Notes: generated from the letters alone by a model not told the origin. A stretch of DNA of 64,000 nt from Burkholderiales bacterium 67-32 (GCA_001898625.1 MKUP01000022.1:1-64000), one strand, 5' to 3'. Numbered from the stretch's first letter, positions 51,066 to 63,391 are shown. Numbers and translations are program-made.

Positions 51066-52703
51066 ATGGAACGCTCGGGGCATCTCGATACCTTTGCGCG
51101 CGATCATCTTCCGCCGCCCGAGGCCTGGCCGGCATTCCTGCTCGATCATGCCGCCGTCCGCTATCCGGCCCGCTTCAACTGCGCGGCCGAGCTGGTCGAT
51201 GGCGCGGTGGCGGCGGGGCACGGCCAGCGTCCGGCCATCTGGACAGTGGCCGACGGCAAGCCGTCCGCCATCACCTACCTCGAACTGCAGCAGCGGGTGG
51301 ACCGCCTGGCGCGCGTCCTGGTCGAGGACATGGGCCTCGTGCCCGGCAACCGCGTCCTGCTGCGCGGCCCGAACAATCCGGCCATGGCGGTCGCCCTGCT
51401 GGCCACGATCAAGGCCGGCCTGGTGGCGGTGCCCACCATGCCGCTGCTGCGCGCGGTGGAGCTCAAACCCGTCATCGACAAGGCGCAGGTCAGCGCGGCG
51501 CTGTGCGACGCGCGCCTGCGCGACGAGATCGACGCCTGCATGCGGCCCGGCCCCACTCATTGCCCCACGCTGGTCCAGGCCCGCTACTTCAACGACGACG
51601 GCCCCGAGTCGCTGGAAACCCTGGCGCGCGGCAAGCCGGGATCCTTCCCGGCCTGCGACACGGCCGGCGACGACGTCTGCCTGATCGCCTTCACCAGCGG
51701 CACCACCGGCAGCCCCAAGGGCTGCATCCATTTCCATCGCGACGTGCTGGCGATGTGCGACCTGTTCCCGCGCTCGATATTGCAGGCCACGCCGGACGAC
51801 ATCTTCTGCGGCACGCCGCCCCTGGCGTTCACCTTCGGCCTGGGCGGCATGCTGTGCTTCCCCCTGCGCGCCGGCGCCTCCACCGTGCTGTCCGAGAAGC
51901 TGACGCCGGCCTCGCTGCTGGAAACCATCCAGGCCACCCGCGCCACCATCGTCTTCACCGCACCCACCTTCTACCGCCAGATGGCGACCCTGGCCTCAGG
52001 CTACGACATCTCCAGCCTGCGCCATTCCGTCTCGGCCGGCGAGGCCCTGCCCGACGCCACGCGCCAGAGCTGGAAGCAGGCCACGGGCGTGGAAATGACC
52101 GACGGCATCGGCAGCACCGAGATGATCCACATCTTCATCTCCAGCGCCGGCCAGGACGTGCGCCGTGGCGCCATCGGCAAGGTGGTGCCCGGCTACGAGG
52201 TCTGCATCGTCGACGAATCCATGCAGCCGCTGCCGGCCCGTACCGTTGGCCGCCTGGCCGTGCGCGGCCCCACCGGCTGCAAATACCTGGCCGACGACCG
52301 CCAGGCCAACGCCGTGCGCCAGGGATGGAACCTGACCGGCGATTCTTTCATGATGGACGAGGACGGCTATCTGTACTACCAGGCCCGCACCGACGACATG
52401 ATCATCTCGGCGGGCTACAACATCGCCGGCCCCGAGGTGGAAAGTGCCTTGCTCCAGCATGAAGCCGTGGCCGAGTGCGGCGTGATCGGCGTCGCCGACG
52501 AGGAGCGCGGCCAGGTGGTCACCGCCTTTGTCGTGCCGCGCCCGGGGTTCGCGCCCGGAGAAGACCTGGCCAAGGTCCTCCAGGAGCACGTCAAGCGCAC
52601 CATCGCTCCCTACAAGTACCCGCGCGTCATCCGCTTCGTCGACGCCTTGCCCCGTACCGAAACGGGCAAGCTCAAGCGCTTCGCGCTGCGCGGGCTGAAC
52701 TAG
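51066..52703 (+). CDS. 2-aminobenzoate-CoA ligase-like aryl-CoA synthetase
   Basis: 545-residue ANL ligase of the benzoate-CoA ligase group. The N-terminus (LDTFARDHLPPPEAWPAFLL, then YPARFNCAAELVD) is characteristic of 2-aminobenzoate (anthranilate)-CoA ligases. P-loop FTSGTTGSPKGCIHFHRD; DGIGSTEMIHIFIS for aryl-acid recognition; GYNIAGPEVE; C-terminal Lys in PRTETGKLKRFA. It stands alone between strong terminators, without the monooxygenase/reductase usually following in anthranilate pathways. Confidence 0.82.
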   Translation: MERSGHLDTFARDHLPPPEAWPAFLLDHAAVRYPARFNCAAELVDGAVAAGHGQRPAIWTVADGKPSAITYLELQQRVDRLARVLVEDMGLVPGNRVLLRGPNNPAMAVALLATIKAGLVAVPTMPLLRAVELKPVIDKAQVSAALCDARLRDEIDACMRPGPTHCPTLVQARYFNDDGPESLETLARGKPGSFPACDTAGDDVCLIAFTSGTTGSPKGCIHFHRDVLAMCDLFPRSILQATPDDIFCGTPPLAFTFGLGGMLCFPLRAGASTVLSEKLTPASLLETIQATRATIVFTAPTFYRQMATLASGYDISSLRHSVSAGEALPDATRQSWKQATGVEMTDGIGSTEMIHIFISSAGQDVRRGAIGKVVPGYEVCIVDESMQPLPARTVGRLAVRGPTGCKYLADDRQANAVRQGWNLTGDSFMMDEDGYLYYQARTDDMIISAGYNIAGPEVESALLQHEAVAECGVIGVADEERGQVVTAFVVPRPGFAPGEDLAKVLQEHVKRTIAPYKYPRVIRFVDALPRTETGKLKRFALRGLN

Positions 52704-52711
52704 CGGTGTCC

Positions 52712-52729
52712 GGGGCCCGGCAGGGCCCC
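52712..52729. terminator. bidirectional hairpin between convergent genes
   Basis: GGGGCCC-GGCA-GGGCCCC, a 7-bp all-GC stem in the 33 bases between the aryl-CoA ligase and the convergent lipoprotein gene. No T-run. Confidence 0.5.
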
Positions 52730-52736
52730 GCCGCTG

Positions 52737-54611
52737 CTATTGGCAGGTGGTCACGTTCGTGACCTCGACCACGGCTTCCCGCACGTCGCAGGCGAGCTTG
52801 CGCGGCAGGTCGCCGGTTTCGGTGCAATTGCCCATGCCGTTGTAGGCCCAGATCGATCCGGTCATTCCCGTGCCGGGGCGGTCGGCGGGGCAGCGCGCTT
52901 CGAAATGTACCGTGATGCAGTTGGCGACCTTGGGCTGCACGGCGGGCCGGATGCCGATCACCGAGGGCAGTCCCCCCTTGGCGGGGCACTGCGCCGCCTG
53001 CAGGCGTATGGCGCGCCGCTCGGCGGCGAGATGATCCAGCAGCGCCTGGGTCCGGCGTTCCTGTTCCTGGCGGGCGAGCTCCGCCTTCCTGCGGGTTTCT
53101 TCCTCGCGCTGTTTTTCCTTGGCCAGCCTGGCCTGTTCCGCGACGCGGGCTTCTTCGGCCTTACGCTGTTCTTCCTGCTTGCGGTGGGCTTCTTGCAGAC
53201 GCCGGGCCTCCTGGGGGCTTGCCGCCGGCGTCGCGGCCGCGGTCCGTTGCGGCGCGGACGAGGCGGGGGACGTCGGGGACGAGGCCGCGCGGGCCTGCGC
53301 CGCCGCGGCGTTCGCCGCCATGATCCGGTCGGCGCGCTCGGCCGCTTCGCGCTCGCGCTGCTGTTTCTGCTGCTCGATCTGCCGCAGTTTCTGGTTCAGG
53401 TTGCGTTCGAAGTCCTGCGATTGCTGCGCCATGCGCATGTTGGTCTGGTTGGCCTGCTGGAAACCGCGAGCCAGGCCGCTCATGATGGCATTGGTCATGG
53501 CCTGCGATTCCGCCGCCCGTTCGGCGGCGCGACGCTGGGCATATTCCCGGGCGCGTTCGCGCTCGACCTGATCCTTTTCCCGGTTTTCCATGGCCGCGGC
53601 CAGGCGTTCGCGTGTCACGGGAAGGTAGATGTTGTTCCAGGTCGAGTACTCGTCATCGTCCGGATCCTGCGATCGTCCCATCATGCGGATGGAAGTGCCG
53701 CGGTTTGTGTAGACGTTGAGATAGTCGCCGTTGAAGGTGAAAATATTCTCCGTGCCCGTGTAGTGGTGAATCAGGCGATCGTCCGCAGTCAGCTCGAGCC
53801 GCCTGCTGTCGAACTCGTCGCCGGACCGGTTCGGCAGGCTCAGTGCGCGAAAAGCCTTGAGGTCGGTCTTGGAGGGCGGGCGGTAGATTTCCCGGCCAGG
53901 GCGCGATCCGTCGAGCAGGCTGTACTCCAAAACCAGATTGCCGGCATCGTCCTTGTCGACCTTGAGCAGTATGGTGCGGCCGACGAAGGTCTGGCCCACA
54001 CTGTGTTCCCAGATGCCGAACGGTCCGGCGGCGCGCAACTGCTGGTAGGGGGAGCCCGGATCGAGGCTGACGGGGACGGTGCTGCCGTCGGGCAGGGTGT
54101 AGACGTCGCGGCGCAGCGGCTTGGGCGTCATGCTGAACGGGCCGATCGACGCCGCATAGGAAAAATGCGCGGCGGACTCGGTCAGGGTCAATTGCAGATC
54201 GTTGAGAGAGCCGTTCAACACCTGCATGCGACCACTCTGGTCGAAGCGGATGGTCGCCTCGTCGTCGCTGAACATTCCGGAGTTTTCGATCAGCATGTGG
54301 TAGGTGTCGGGGGTCGCCGTGGTGCGAACCAGGAGCCGGACCGAGTTGGCATGTACCAGGCGGTTGGCCGAGTAGAGGCTGATGGCCAGCGCTCCCTTGT
54401 CCGGTTCTGCCGCTACCCGCAGCTGGTCGCCGTCGTCATTGACGTACAAGTGGCCGATGTAAGGCTGCAAGAAGCCCCATTGGATCTGTTGGAAGGCGGC
54501 CTGGGCCGCCGCGATGGCTTCGGGTGAACGGGCGGTATCCGCCGGGTCCGTCGTGGCGCAGCCGGCGAGGGCTGCGCATAGCAGCGCGGGTGCGAGCAGG
54601 ATTTTTCTCAT
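52737..54611 (-). CDS. large coiled-coil lipoprotein of unknown function
   Basis: 624 residues. Signal and lipobox: [12 protein letters not shown]. Residues about 40-330 look beta-rich, with no family that I recognise ([28 protein letters not shown]). Residues about 340-545 are highly charged and Ala/Glu/Gln/Arg-rich ([43 protein letters not shown]), predicting a long coiled coil like that of TolA. The last 80 residues contain five cysteines ([39 protein letters not shown]), probably a disulfide-bonded terminal domain. It may span periplasm between outer membrane and another structure. Confidence 0.72.
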   Translation of the reverse strand: MRKILLAPALLCAALAGCATTDPADTARSPEAIAAAQAAFQQIQWGFLQPYIGHLYVNDDGDQLRVAAEPDKGALAISLYSANRLVHANSVRLLVRTTATPDTYHMLIENSGMFSDDEATIRFDQSGRMQVLNGSLNDLQLTLTESAAHFSYAASIGPFSMTPKPLRRDVYTLPDGSTVPVSLDPGSPYQQLRAAGPFGIWEHSVGQTFVGRTILLKVDKDDAGNLVLEYSLLDGSRPGREIYRPPSKTDLKAFRALSLPNRSGDEFDSRRLELTADDRLIHHYTGTENIFTFNGDYLNVYTNRGTSIRMMGRSQDPDDDEYSTWNNIYLPVTRERLAAAMENREKDQVERERAREYAQRRAAERAAESQAMTNAIMSGLARGFQQANQTNMRMAQQSQDFERNLNQKLRQIEQQKQQREREAAERADRIMAANAAAAQARAASSPTSPASSAPQRTAAATPAASPQEARRLQEAHRKQEEQRKAEEARVAEQARLAKEKQREEETRRKAELARQEQERRTQALLDHLAAERRAIRLQAAQCPAKGGLPSVIGIRPAVQPKVANCITVHFEARCPADRPGTGMTGSIWAYNGMGNCTETGDLPRKLACDVREAVVEVTNVTTCQ

Positions 54612-54683
54612 GCGCGGATTCTAGGCAACTCAGGGCGGGTACGCATCACCCGATCCAGTGAGGGGCGCTGTTACCATAACGGC

Positions 54684-55568
54684 ATGGACCCTACGCTTCC
54701 CGTCTCCCTTTCCCACCGCCTGGGCCTGTACATGCGCCTGGTGCGCCTGGACAAGCCGATCGGCATTCTGCTGCTGATCTGGCCCACGCTGTGGGCCCTG
54801 TGGGCGGCCAGCCAGGGCGGACCGTCGCTGTACCTGGTGTTCGCCTTCGTGATGGGCACGGTGCTGATGCGCTCGGCCGGCTGCGGCATCAATGACTATT
54901 TCGACCGCGACGTCGATCTGCACGTCGAGCGCACGCGCGACCGGGTGCTGACATCGGGTCTGATCTCGGGCCGCGAGGCGCTGGGCGTGACGCTGGCGCT
55001 GACGCTGCTGGCGCTGCTGCTGATCCTGCCCATGAACCACCTGGTCTGGGCCCTGTCCGTGGTGGCCGTGTTCCTGTCCGTCACCTACCCCAAGTTCAAG
55101 CGCTTCTTCGCCATTCCCCAGGCCTACCTGGGCATCGCCTTCGGCTTCGGCATCCCCATGGCCTACGCGGCCGTGCTCGAGACGGTGCCGCTGGAAGGCT
55201 GGCTCATGCTGGCCGCCAACATCTTCTGGGCGATCGCCTACGACACCGAATACGCCATGGTGGACCGGCCCGACGATCTCAAGCTCGGCCTGCGCACCTC
55301 CGCCGTCACTTTCGGCAAGTGGGACGTGGCCGCCGTGGGCGTGTGCTATGCGGCGACCCTGGCGCTGCTGGGCGTGGTCGGCGCCATGCTGGACTACGGG
55401 TGGGCCTATGCCGCCGGCCTGGCGGGCGCCGCCGCCATTGCCGTGCGCCACCTGTGGTGGATCCGCCATCGCGACCGCGCGGCGTGCTTCCGCGCCTTCC
55501 TGCACAACACCTGGTTCGGGTTCTCGGTGTTCGCCGGCATCTTCGTGCAGACCACGCTGTTGGGCTAG
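54684..55568 (+). CDS. ubiA: 4-hydroxybenzoate polyprenyltransferase UbiA
   Basis: 294-residue integral membrane prenyltransferase with about nine helices. Both Asp-rich motifs are intact: [10 protein letters not shown] and [12 protein letters not shown], binding Mg-polyprenyl diphosphate. [19 protein letters not shown] is the conserved first helix. It makes the prenylated 4-hydroxybenzoate precursor of ubiquinone. Monocistronic-looking; the next gene has its own -10. Confidence 0.95.
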   Translation: MDPTLPVSLSHRLGLYMRLVRLDKPIGILLLIWPTLWALWAASQGGPSLYLVFAFVMGTVLMRSAGCGINDYFDRDVDLHVERTRDRVLTSGLISGREALGVTLALTLLALLLILPMNHLVWALSVVAVFLSVTYPKFKRFFAIPQAYLGIAFGFGIPMAYAAVLETVPLEGWLMLAANIFWAIAYDTEYAMVDRPDDLKLGLRTSAVTFGKWDVAAVGVCYAATLALLGVVGAMLDYGWAYAAGLAGAAAIAVRHLWWIRHRDRAACFRAFLHNTWFGFSVFAGIFVQTTLLG

Positions 55569-55577
55569 TGCGGGCGG

Positions 55578-55606
55578 TTCGGCAGGGTGGGCCGGCCTAT
55601 ATAATC
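55578..55606 (+). promoter_or_regulatory. promoter of yggS with perfect -10
   Basis: TATAAT at 55601-55606, 21 bases before the ATG. The matching -35 position (GTTCGG at 55578-55583) is poor. The leader would be only about 14 bases. Confidence 0.5.
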
Positions 55607-55626
55607 GTCGCTTTTCCCCCGAAGCC

Positions 55627-56325
55627 ATGTCGTCCATCGCCGACAACCTACGCGCCGTCCGCCAGCGTATCGACCATGCCGCCCAGGCCTGCGGCCGCGC
55701 GCCGGGCGAGGTGGCGCTGCTGGCGGTGTCCAAGACCTTTCCCGCCCAGGCGGTGCGCGAGGCCCACGGGGCCGGGCAGCGGGCCTTCGGCGAAAGCTAC
55801 GTCCAGGAGGCCGTCGACAAGCTGGCTGCGCTGGAAGACCTGCGGGCCGGCACCGAATGGCATTTCATCGGCCCCCTGCAAAGCAACAAGGCGCGCCAGG
55901 TCGCTGCCCATTTCGACTGGGTCCACAGCATCGATCGCCTGAAGATCGCCCAGCGCCTGTCCGACCTGCGGCCGCCCGGCATGGCCGACCTCCAGCTGTG
56001 CATCCAGGTCAACATCGACGACCAGCCCACCAAGAGCGGCGTGGCGCCCGCCGAAGCGCTCGGGCTGGCGCGGGCAATCGCCGCGCTGCCGCGCGTGCGC
56101 CTGCGCGGGCTGATGTGCATTCCCGCCCCCCAGCACGATCCCGTCCGCCAGCAGGCCGTCTTCGCCAGCCTGGCGGCGCTCATGCGCGACCTGAACAGGG
56201 AAGGCTTCGGGCTGGATACCCTGTCCATGGGCATGTCGGACGACCTGGAGGCCGCGGTGGCGGCCGGGGCGTCCATCGTCCGGGTGGGCACCGCCATCTT
56301 CGGCGCCCGGGATTATTCATCCTGA
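55627..56325 (+). CDS. yggS: PLP homeostasis protein YggS (PLPBP)
   Basis: 232-residue single-domain fold type III PLP protein. The PLP lysine is in LLAVSKTFP; FGESYVQEAVDK, EWHFIGPLQSNKAR and LSMGMSDDLEAAV are family blocks. It keeps PLP and amino acid pools balanced and is commonly next to proC, as here (35 bases). ATG 55627 is the family start; the track ORF starts in a ubiA shadow. Confidence 0.93.
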   Translation: MSSIADNLRAVRQRIDHAAQACGRAPGEVALLAVSKTFPAQAVREAHGAGQRAFGESYVQEAVDKLAALEDLRAGTEWHFIGPLQSNKARQVAAHFDWVHSIDRLKIAQRLSDLRPPGMADLQLCIQVNIDDQPTKSGVAPAEALGLARAIAALPRVRLRGLMCIPAPQHDPVRQQAVFASLAALMRDLNREGFGLDTLSMGMSDDLEAAVAAGASIVRVGTAIFGARDYSS

Positions 56326-56359
56326 CCGCGCGGCCGCAATGCCATCCAAGGAAACCTCA

Positions 56360-57190
56360 ATGACCCAATCGCTTTCCATCGCATTCATCGGCGGCGGCAA
56401 CATGGCCGCCGCGCTGATCTCCGGCCTGGCCGGCAAGTTCTGCCCCATGGGGAACATCCACGTCGTGGATCCGCACGAATCCGCCCGGCAGGTCTGGGCG
56501 GCGCGCGGAGCCACGGTCGCGGCGGCGCCGGACGAGGCCCTGTCTCGCTGCGCCATCTGGGTATACGCGGTCAAGCCGCAGGTCATGAAAGAGGTGGCGG
56601 CGGCCAGCCAGCCCTGGCTCAAGGACAGCCTGGTGATCAGCATCGCCGCCGGCATCCGGGCCGCCGACCTGGCGCGCTGGCTGGGATCCGATGCGCAGCC
56701 GTGGCCGCGCGTCGTGCGCTGCATGCCCAACACGCCCGCGCTGATCGGGCAGGGTGCAACCGGCCTGGCCGCGCTCGACGGCGTGGACGAGGCAGACCGG
56801 GCGCAGGCCCAGGCCGTGCTGGAAGCCGTCGGTAGCACCGTCTGGGTCTCGCGCGAGGCCGACCTGGACGGCGTGACCGCGCTGTCGGGCAGCGGGCCGG
56901 CCTATGTGTTCCTGTTCATCGAGGCCCTGATCGAAGGCGGCAAGGCCGTGGGGCTGGACGACGAGCAGTCGCGCGCGCTGGCGCTGGCCACGCTGTCGGG
57001 CGCCGCCAGCCTGGCCGCGGCATCTTCCGAGCCGCCGTCGGTGCTGCGCGAGCGCGTGACCTCCAAGGGAGGCACCACCGCCGCGGCCCTGGACGTGCTG
57101 GCGCAGGCGAATTTCCGCCAGGCCGTGGTCCGTGCCATGCAGGCCGCCGCCCATCGCGCGCAAGAGATGGGTGATGAGTTCGGAAGATAA
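56360..57190 (+). CDS. proC: pyrroline-5-carboxylate reductase ProC
   Basis: 276 residues. N-terminal Rossmann motif IAFIGGGNMAAALISGL; CMPNTPALIGQGATGL; and the C-terminal dimer domain ALSGSGPAYVFLFIEALIEGG and SKGGTTAAALDVL signature. It reduces pyrroline-5-carboxylate to proline. AAGGAAACC precedes ATG 56360. The stop overlaps the next start by 17 bases. Confidence 0.95.
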   Translation: MTQSLSIAFIGGGNMAAALISGLAGKFCPMGNIHVVDPHESARQVWAARGATVAAAPDEALSRCAIWVYAVKPQVMKEVAAASQPWLKDSLVISIAAGIRAADLARWLGSDAQPWPRVVRCMPNTPALIGQGATGLAALDGVDEADRAQAQAVLEAVGSTVWVSREADLDGVTALSGSGPAYVFLFIEALIEGGKAVGLDDEQSRALALATLSGAASLAAASSEPPSVLRERVTSKGGTTAAALDVLAQANFRQAVVRAMQAAAHRAQEMGDEFGR

Positions 57191-58403
57191 TCCCGCCGGC
57201 ATCCAGTCGGTTGCGCGCCACCCGCCCTTCGTCCTGTTCTGGTTCAGCCGGGTCATGTCGACCCTGTCGTTCCAGATGCTGTCGGTGGCCGTGGGCTGGC
57301 AGGTCTACGAGATTACCGGTAGCGCCTTCGACCTGGGACTGGTCGGGCTGGCGCAGTTCCTGCCGATGGTGGTGCTGACCTTCGTCGTCGGACAGGTGGC
57401 GGATCGCTACGACCGGCGCGTCATCGCCAGCGTCTGCATGGTGGTGGAGTCGGTCGCGGCGGGTCTCCTGGCCTTCGGTACCTGGGAGGGTTGGCTCACG
57501 CGCGACGCCATCCTGGGGCTGGTGGCGCTGGGTGGCGCCGCGCGCGCCTTCGAGTCGCCCACGATGGCGGCGCTGGTGCAAGGCGTGGTGCCGCGCAGCC
57601 TCATTCCGCAGGCGGCGGCCTGGTCCACCTCCGCCACCCAGACCGCGCAGATCATCGGGCCCGCGATGGGCGGGCTGCTGTACGGTTTCGGGTCCATGGT
57701 CGCCTACGTGGTGGCCTGCGTGTTCTTCTTCGTCGGTGGCGGGTTGGTGGCGCTGATACGGGCGGAACGCACCGCGTCCACCCGCGAGCCGGTCACGCTC
57801 AAGTCCGTGTTCTCGGGTATTGCCTTCATCCGCAGCCGCCCGGTCATCCTGGGAACGCTGTCGCTGGACCTGTTCGCGGTCCTGCTGGGCGGCGCCACCG
57901 CGCTGCTGCCCATCTATGCGCGCGACATCCTGCACACCGGCCCGTGGGGGCTGGGGCTGCTGCGCACCGCGCCCGCCGTGGGGGCGCTGGCCATGTCGGT
58001 CTTCCTGGCCCACCACCCCATCCACCGCAACGTCGGCCGCATCCTGTTCTCGTCGCTGGTGGTCTTCGGGCTGGCCACGGTCGTGTTCGGCCTGTCCTCG
58101 CACCTGGCCGTCTCCATGGCGGCGTTGTTCGTGCTGGGGGCGTCCGACGTGGTCAGCGTCGTGATCCGCTTCACGCTGGTCCAGCTGCAGACGCCGCCGG
58201 AAATGCTGGGCCGCGTCAGCGCGGTGAACTCCTTGTTCGTCGGCACCTCCAATCAACTGGGCGAGTTCGAGTCGGGCGTGACGGCCGCGCTGTTCGGCGT
58301 CGTGCCGGCGGTGCTGATCGGCGGCGCGGGCACGGTCGCGGTGGCCCTGCTGTGGATGGTATTGTTTCCCCAGTTGCGCCGCTTGAAGTCGCTGGAAGGT
58401 TAG
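57174..58403 (+). CDS. MFS transporter, EntS/MFS_3-like
   Basis: 409 residues with 12 predicted helices. Motif A reads [12 protein letters not shown] after helix 2, [17 protein letters not shown] is typical of the EntS-like exporters, and ELLGRVSA-like [12 protein letters not shown] near the end matches the MFS_3 family (macrolide or siderophore efflux). No siderophore genes adjoin. ATG 57174 overlaps proC by 17 bases, so the two are translationally linked. Confidence 0.85.
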   Translation: MSSEDNPAGIQSVARHPPFVLFWFSRVMSTLSFQMLSVAVGWQVYEITGSAFDLGLVGLAQFLPMVVLTFVVGQVADRYDRRVIASVCMVVESVAAGLLAFGTWEGWLTRDAILGLVALGGAARAFESPTMAALVQGVVPRSLIPQAAAWSTSATQTAQIIGPAMGGLLYGFGSMVAYVVACVFFFVGGGLVALIRAERTASTREPVTLKSVFSGIAFIRSRPVILGTLSLDLFAVLLGGATALLPIYARDILHTGPWGLGLLRTAPAVGALAMSVFLAHHPIHRNVGRILFSSLVVFGLATVVFGLSSHLAVSMAALFVLGASDVVSVVIRFTLVQLQTPPEMLGRVSAVNSLFVGTSNQLGEFESGVTAALFGVVPAVLIGGAGTVAVALLWMVLFPQLRRLKSLEG

Positions 58404-58446
58404 CGGGCCCGATACTTGCGGGCGCGCAGGATCCCGGAGGTCGACC

Positions 58447-60267
<1,821 letters not shown>

Positions 60268-60287
60268 GCCCGGGCCCCGTTCGCGGA

Positions 60288-61577
60288 TCAGGCCGCGAAG
60301 AAGGCGAAGCGGATCAGGAACAGGATGGCGATCAGCCAGGCCGCGGGGTGGATTTCACGGACGCGGCCGGTGCATGCCTTGAGCACGACGTAGCTGATGA
60401 AGCCGAACGCGAGGCCGGTGGCGATCGAGTACGTGAAGGGCATGGCCAGCGCCGTCAGCGCGGCGGGGATGGCTTCGGTGATGTCGTCCCACTTGACGTC
60501 GATCAGCTCGCGCATCATCAGGCCGGCTACGTACAGCAGCGCCGGCGCGGTGGCGTAGGCGGGCACCGAGCCCGCCAGCGGCGAAATGAACAGCGCGGCC
60601 AGGAACAGCGCGCCGACCACCAGGGCCGTCAGGCCGGTACGGCCGCCGGCCTGGACGCCCGAGGCGCTTTCGACGTAGGCCGTGGTGCTGCTGGTGCCCA
60701 GCAGCGAGCCCGCGGTGATGGCGGTGCTGTCGGCCAGCAGGGCGCGGCCGATGCGGTTCTTGCCCTCGACCAGCAGGCCGGCGCGCTTGGCCACGCCCAT
60801 CAGCGTGCCGGTGGCGTCGAACACCTCGACCAGCACGAACACCAGCACCACGTGCACGAAGCCCATGTGCAGCGCGCCCAGGATGTCCAGTTGCAGGAAG
60901 GTGGGCGCCAGGCTGGGCGGCGTGGAGAAGACGCCGTGGAACTCGTTGATGCCCAGCACCATGCTGAGCACGGTGATGATCAGGATGCCCAGCAGGATGG
61001 CGCCGCGGACCTTCAGCGCGTCCAGCACGGCGATGATGAAGAAGCCGAGTATCGCCAGCAGCGGGGCGGGCTTGTGCAGATCGCCCATGGTGATCAGCGT
61101 GGCGGGACTGGCGACCACGATGCCCGAGCTGCTGAGCGCGATGATGGCCAGGAACAGGCCGATACCGGCCGCGATGGCGCTGCGCAGGGATGGCGCGATG
61201 CCCGCGATCAGCCAGCTTCGCACGCCCGTGACGGTCAGCAGGATGAAGATGACGCCCGAGATGAAGACCGCGCCCAGCGCCTGCTGCCAGGTGAAGCCCA
61301 GCGTAGCCACGACCGTGAATGCGAAGAACGCGTTCAGCCCCATGCCGGGCGCCATGCCGATAGGATAGTTGGCGACGAAGGCCATCATCAGCGAGCCGAT
61401 CGCCGCCGCGATGCAGGTGGCGGCGAAGACCGCGCCCTTGTCCATGCCGGTGGTGGACAGGATCTGCGGGTTGACGAAGATGATGTAGGACATGGTCAGG
61501 AACGTGGTGATTCCCGCCAGCAGCTCGGTGCGAGCATTGGTGCCGTGTTCGTGGAGTTTGAATAGGCGCTCTAGCAT
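60288..61577 (-). CDS. NCS2/AzgA-family purine permease
   Basis: 429 residues with about 12-14 hydrophobic segments. [17 protein letters not shown] near the N-terminus, [29 protein letters not shown] and [23 protein letters not shown] are the hallmark blocks of AzgA/PbuG/GhxP hypoxanthine-guanine-adenine permeases. Convergent with edd, 20 bases apart. The 209 bases upstream hold no recognisable purine riboswitch. Confidence 0.9.
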   Translation of the reverse strand: MLERLFKLHEHGTNARTELLAGITTFLTMSYIIFVNPQILSTTGMDKGAVFAATCIAAAIGSLMMAFVANYPIGMAPGMGLNAFFAFTVVATLGFTWQQALGAVFISGVIFILLTVTGVRSWLIAGIAPSLRSAIAAGIGLFLAIIALSSSGIVVASPATLITMGDLHKPAPLLAILGFFIIAVLDALKVRGAILLGILIITVLSMVLGINEFHGVFSTPPSLAPTFLQLDILGALHMGFVHVVLVFVLVEVFDATGTLMGVAKRAGLLVEGKNRIGRALLADSTAITAGSLLGTSSTTAYVESASGVQAGGRTGLTALVVGALFLAALFISPLAGSVPAYATAPALLYVAGLMMRELIDVKWDDITEAIPAALTALAMPFTYSIATGLAFGFISYVVLKACTGRVREIHPAAWLIAILFLIRFAFFAA

Positions 61578-61786
61578 GGTGGCTTCCAGGTGCGTGGACG
61601 ATAGTGGGAAGCCATGCGCAGCGCCCGTTGCGGCGCGCGCCGCCGTTGCGGCCTAGCGCGTGCCGGTCCTGGCCCCGTCGACGGCCAGCCCCCCCAGGCG
61701 CATATTAGGGGTGGTTCATCAAAATGAAAAGCCAGGTATGGTAGGACTTCGGGCGGCGGTCGACGGCGCCGCCCGTGGCGCACCGA

Positions 61787-62125
61787 TCAGCGGTCGCCCG
61801 TCTTCTTGAGCTGGATGTCGTTCCTGACGTCCTGGACGCCGTCGATGCCGCGCGCCACCCGCACGGCCGAATCGATCTGCGCGGAGTCGTCCGCCGAACC
61901 GGACAACTGCACGACGCCCTTGACCGTCTTGACCTTGATGCTGAGCGATTGCGTCGCCTGTTCCTTCAGCAGCGCGGCCTTGACCTTGGTGGTGATCACC
62001 GTGTCGCCGGCGAAGCTGCCCGCCGATTCCTTGGTGCCCTGGCCGTCGCCCTGGGCCATGGCCAGGGGCGTGGCGGCTGAGAAGGCTGCAATCATGGCGG
62101 CGATCATCAGGTTGCGTGTCCTCAT
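61787..62125 (-). CDS. BON-domain periplasmic protein (OsmY-like)
   Basis: 112 residues. Sec signal ends ATPLAMAQG; one BON domain follows (VKAALLKEQATQSLSIKVKTVKGVVQLSG, split here as VKAALLKE and VKTVKGVVQLSG, then VRVARGIDGVQDVRNDIQLK). BON proteins bind phospholipid or protect the envelope during osmotic stress; OsmY has two domains, this has one. AAGGAGAG precedes ATG 62125, which fixes the start. Confidence 0.87.
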   Translation of the reverse strand: MRTRNLMIAAMIAAFSAATPLAMAQGDGQGTKESAGSFAGDTVITTKVKAALLKEQATQSLSIKVKTVKGVVQLSGSADDSAQIDSAVRVARGIDGVQDVRNDIQLKKTGDR

Positions 62126-62372
62126 CGATCTCTCCTTGAAAGCGGCCGTTCCAGCGGGATGGAAGTGGCCGATGCTTTGAACATACGGGGGTGGTCGACC
62201 GGGTGTCAAAGCAGGCTGTGTGCATTTGTAAGGCGTGATGCCAGCACAGGCCGGTTTCACGCGGATCCCCGGTGCAAGCCGTCACGATTGCAAGGGATGC
62301 GTGGCACATGTAACGCCGCGGGAGCGTCCTTCGCGCCGGGGCGCCTACAATGGGCGCTCTTCTGGAAAGTCC

Positions 62373-63230
62373 ATGTTCAGCTATCGCCATGCCTTCCACG
62401 CCGGCAACCATGCCGACGTGCTCAAACACCTCGTCCTCGTGCAACTGCTGCGCTATTTCGCCCAGAAGGACGCGCCGTACTGGTACATCGATACCCACGC
62501 GGGCGCCGGGGTCTACGCGCTGGAAGGGGACTGGGCGGGCAAGAACGCCGAGTTCGAGACCGGCATCGCACGCCTGTGGACGCGGGAAGACCTGCCCGGC
62601 ATCGTGGCCGAGTACGTGGACGAGATCGCCGCCTTCAACGAGGACGATCTGCTGCGCCACTATCCCGGGTCGCCCTTCATCGCGGCGCAGGCGCTGCGCG
62701 AGCGGGACCGCCTGCGGCTGTTCGAGCTGCACCCCACCGAGATCGACGTCCTGCGGCGCAACTGTCGCCACCTGGGTCGGGAGGTCGAGCGCCACACCAT
62801 GGTCTATGCCGCCGACGGCTTCGACGGCGTGAAGGCGCTGTTGCCGCCCCCCACGCGGCGCGGCATCGTGCTGATCGACCCGTCGTACGAGGACAAGCGC
62901 GACTACGCCCGTGTCCTTCACTGTCTGGAAGAGGGCTTGAAGCGTTTCGCCACCGGCTGTTTCGCGGTCTGGTATCCGCAGGTGCAGCGGCTCGAGTCGC
63001 AGCAACTGGCGGGACGGCTGGCGCGCGTGCCCGCGCGCGCCTGGCTGCACGTCAGCCTGACCGTGCGCAAGCCGTCGAGCGACGGCCTGGGCCTGTACGG
63101 CAGCGGCATGTTCATCGTCAATCCGCCGTGGGTGCTGGAATCGGCCCTGAAGGAAATCATGCCCTGGCTGACCGAAGTCCTGGCCCAGGACGCCGGCGCC
63201 ACGTTCACGCTCGAAAGCCGCGAAGGTTAG
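62373..63230 (+). CDS. rlmJ: 23S rRNA (adenine2030-N6)-methyltransferase RlmJ
   Basis: 285 residues. FSYRHAFHAGNHADVLKHL is the strongly conserved start; THAGAGVY is the SAM motif; the catalytic motif is DPSYEDKRDY (DPPY type), and the C-terminal SGMFIVNPPW is present. It methylates A2030 of 23S rRNA. ATG 62373 starts the family; upstream extension is spurious. A clear terminator follows at 63269. Confidence 0.94.
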   Translation: MFSYRHAFHAGNHADVLKHLVLVQLLRYFAQKDAPYWYIDTHAGAGVYALEGDWAGKNAEFETGIARLWTREDLPGIVAEYVDEIAAFNEDDLLRHYPGSPFIAAQALRERDRLRLFELHPTEIDVLRRNCRHLGREVERHTMVYAADGFDGVKALLPPPTRRGIVLIDPSYEDKRDYARVLHCLEEGLKRFATGCFAVWYPQVQRLESQQLAGRLARVPARAWLHVSLTVRKPSSDGLGLYGSGMFIVNPPWVLESALKEIMPWLTEVLAQDAGATFTLESREG

Positions 63231-63268
63231 GCCGCTACGCCCACCTGAACACTCCCGGTCCCTCCGCC

Positions 63269-63303
63269 ACGCCGAGTCCTCCCCAGGAGGTTCGGCGTTT
63301 TTT
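63269..63303 (+). terminator. rho-independent terminator after rlmJ
   Basis: ACGCCGA pairs with TCGGCGT, with an inner CCTCC/GGAGG stem, ending in a run of six T. Confidence 0.92.
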
Positions 63304-63307
63304 GTAG

Positions 63308-63347
63308 TTGAATTCAATTGAATTCAGTTGAATTTAACTGAATTCAG
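63308..63347. repeat. four tandem 10-bp repeats (TTGAATTCAA type)
   Basis: Consecutive units TTGAATTCAA, TTGAATTCAG, TTGAATTTAA and CTGAATTCAG. The first unit is itself a perfect palindrome. The 10-base period places each unit on the same DNA face. The array lies between the rlmJ terminator and the next gene. Confidence 0.85.
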
Positions 63348-63356
63348 GAATAGCAT
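63328..63356 (+). promoter_or_regulatory. possible promoter of the FAH-family gene within the repeat array
   Basis: TTGAAT (63328-63333, inside repeat unit 3), 17-base spacer, TAGCAT (63351-63356), 36 bases before the ATG. If correct, the repeat copies overlie and precede the -35. Confidence 0.45.
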
Positions 63357-63391
63357 CGCCCACTTCGATACGCTGATTGAGGCCCCACCGC

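Noticed and set aside
61578-61786. Purine riboswitch before the AzgA-type permease
   Set aside because: The leader lacks the conserved purine aptamer core and is GC-rich without a three-way junction that I can recognise.
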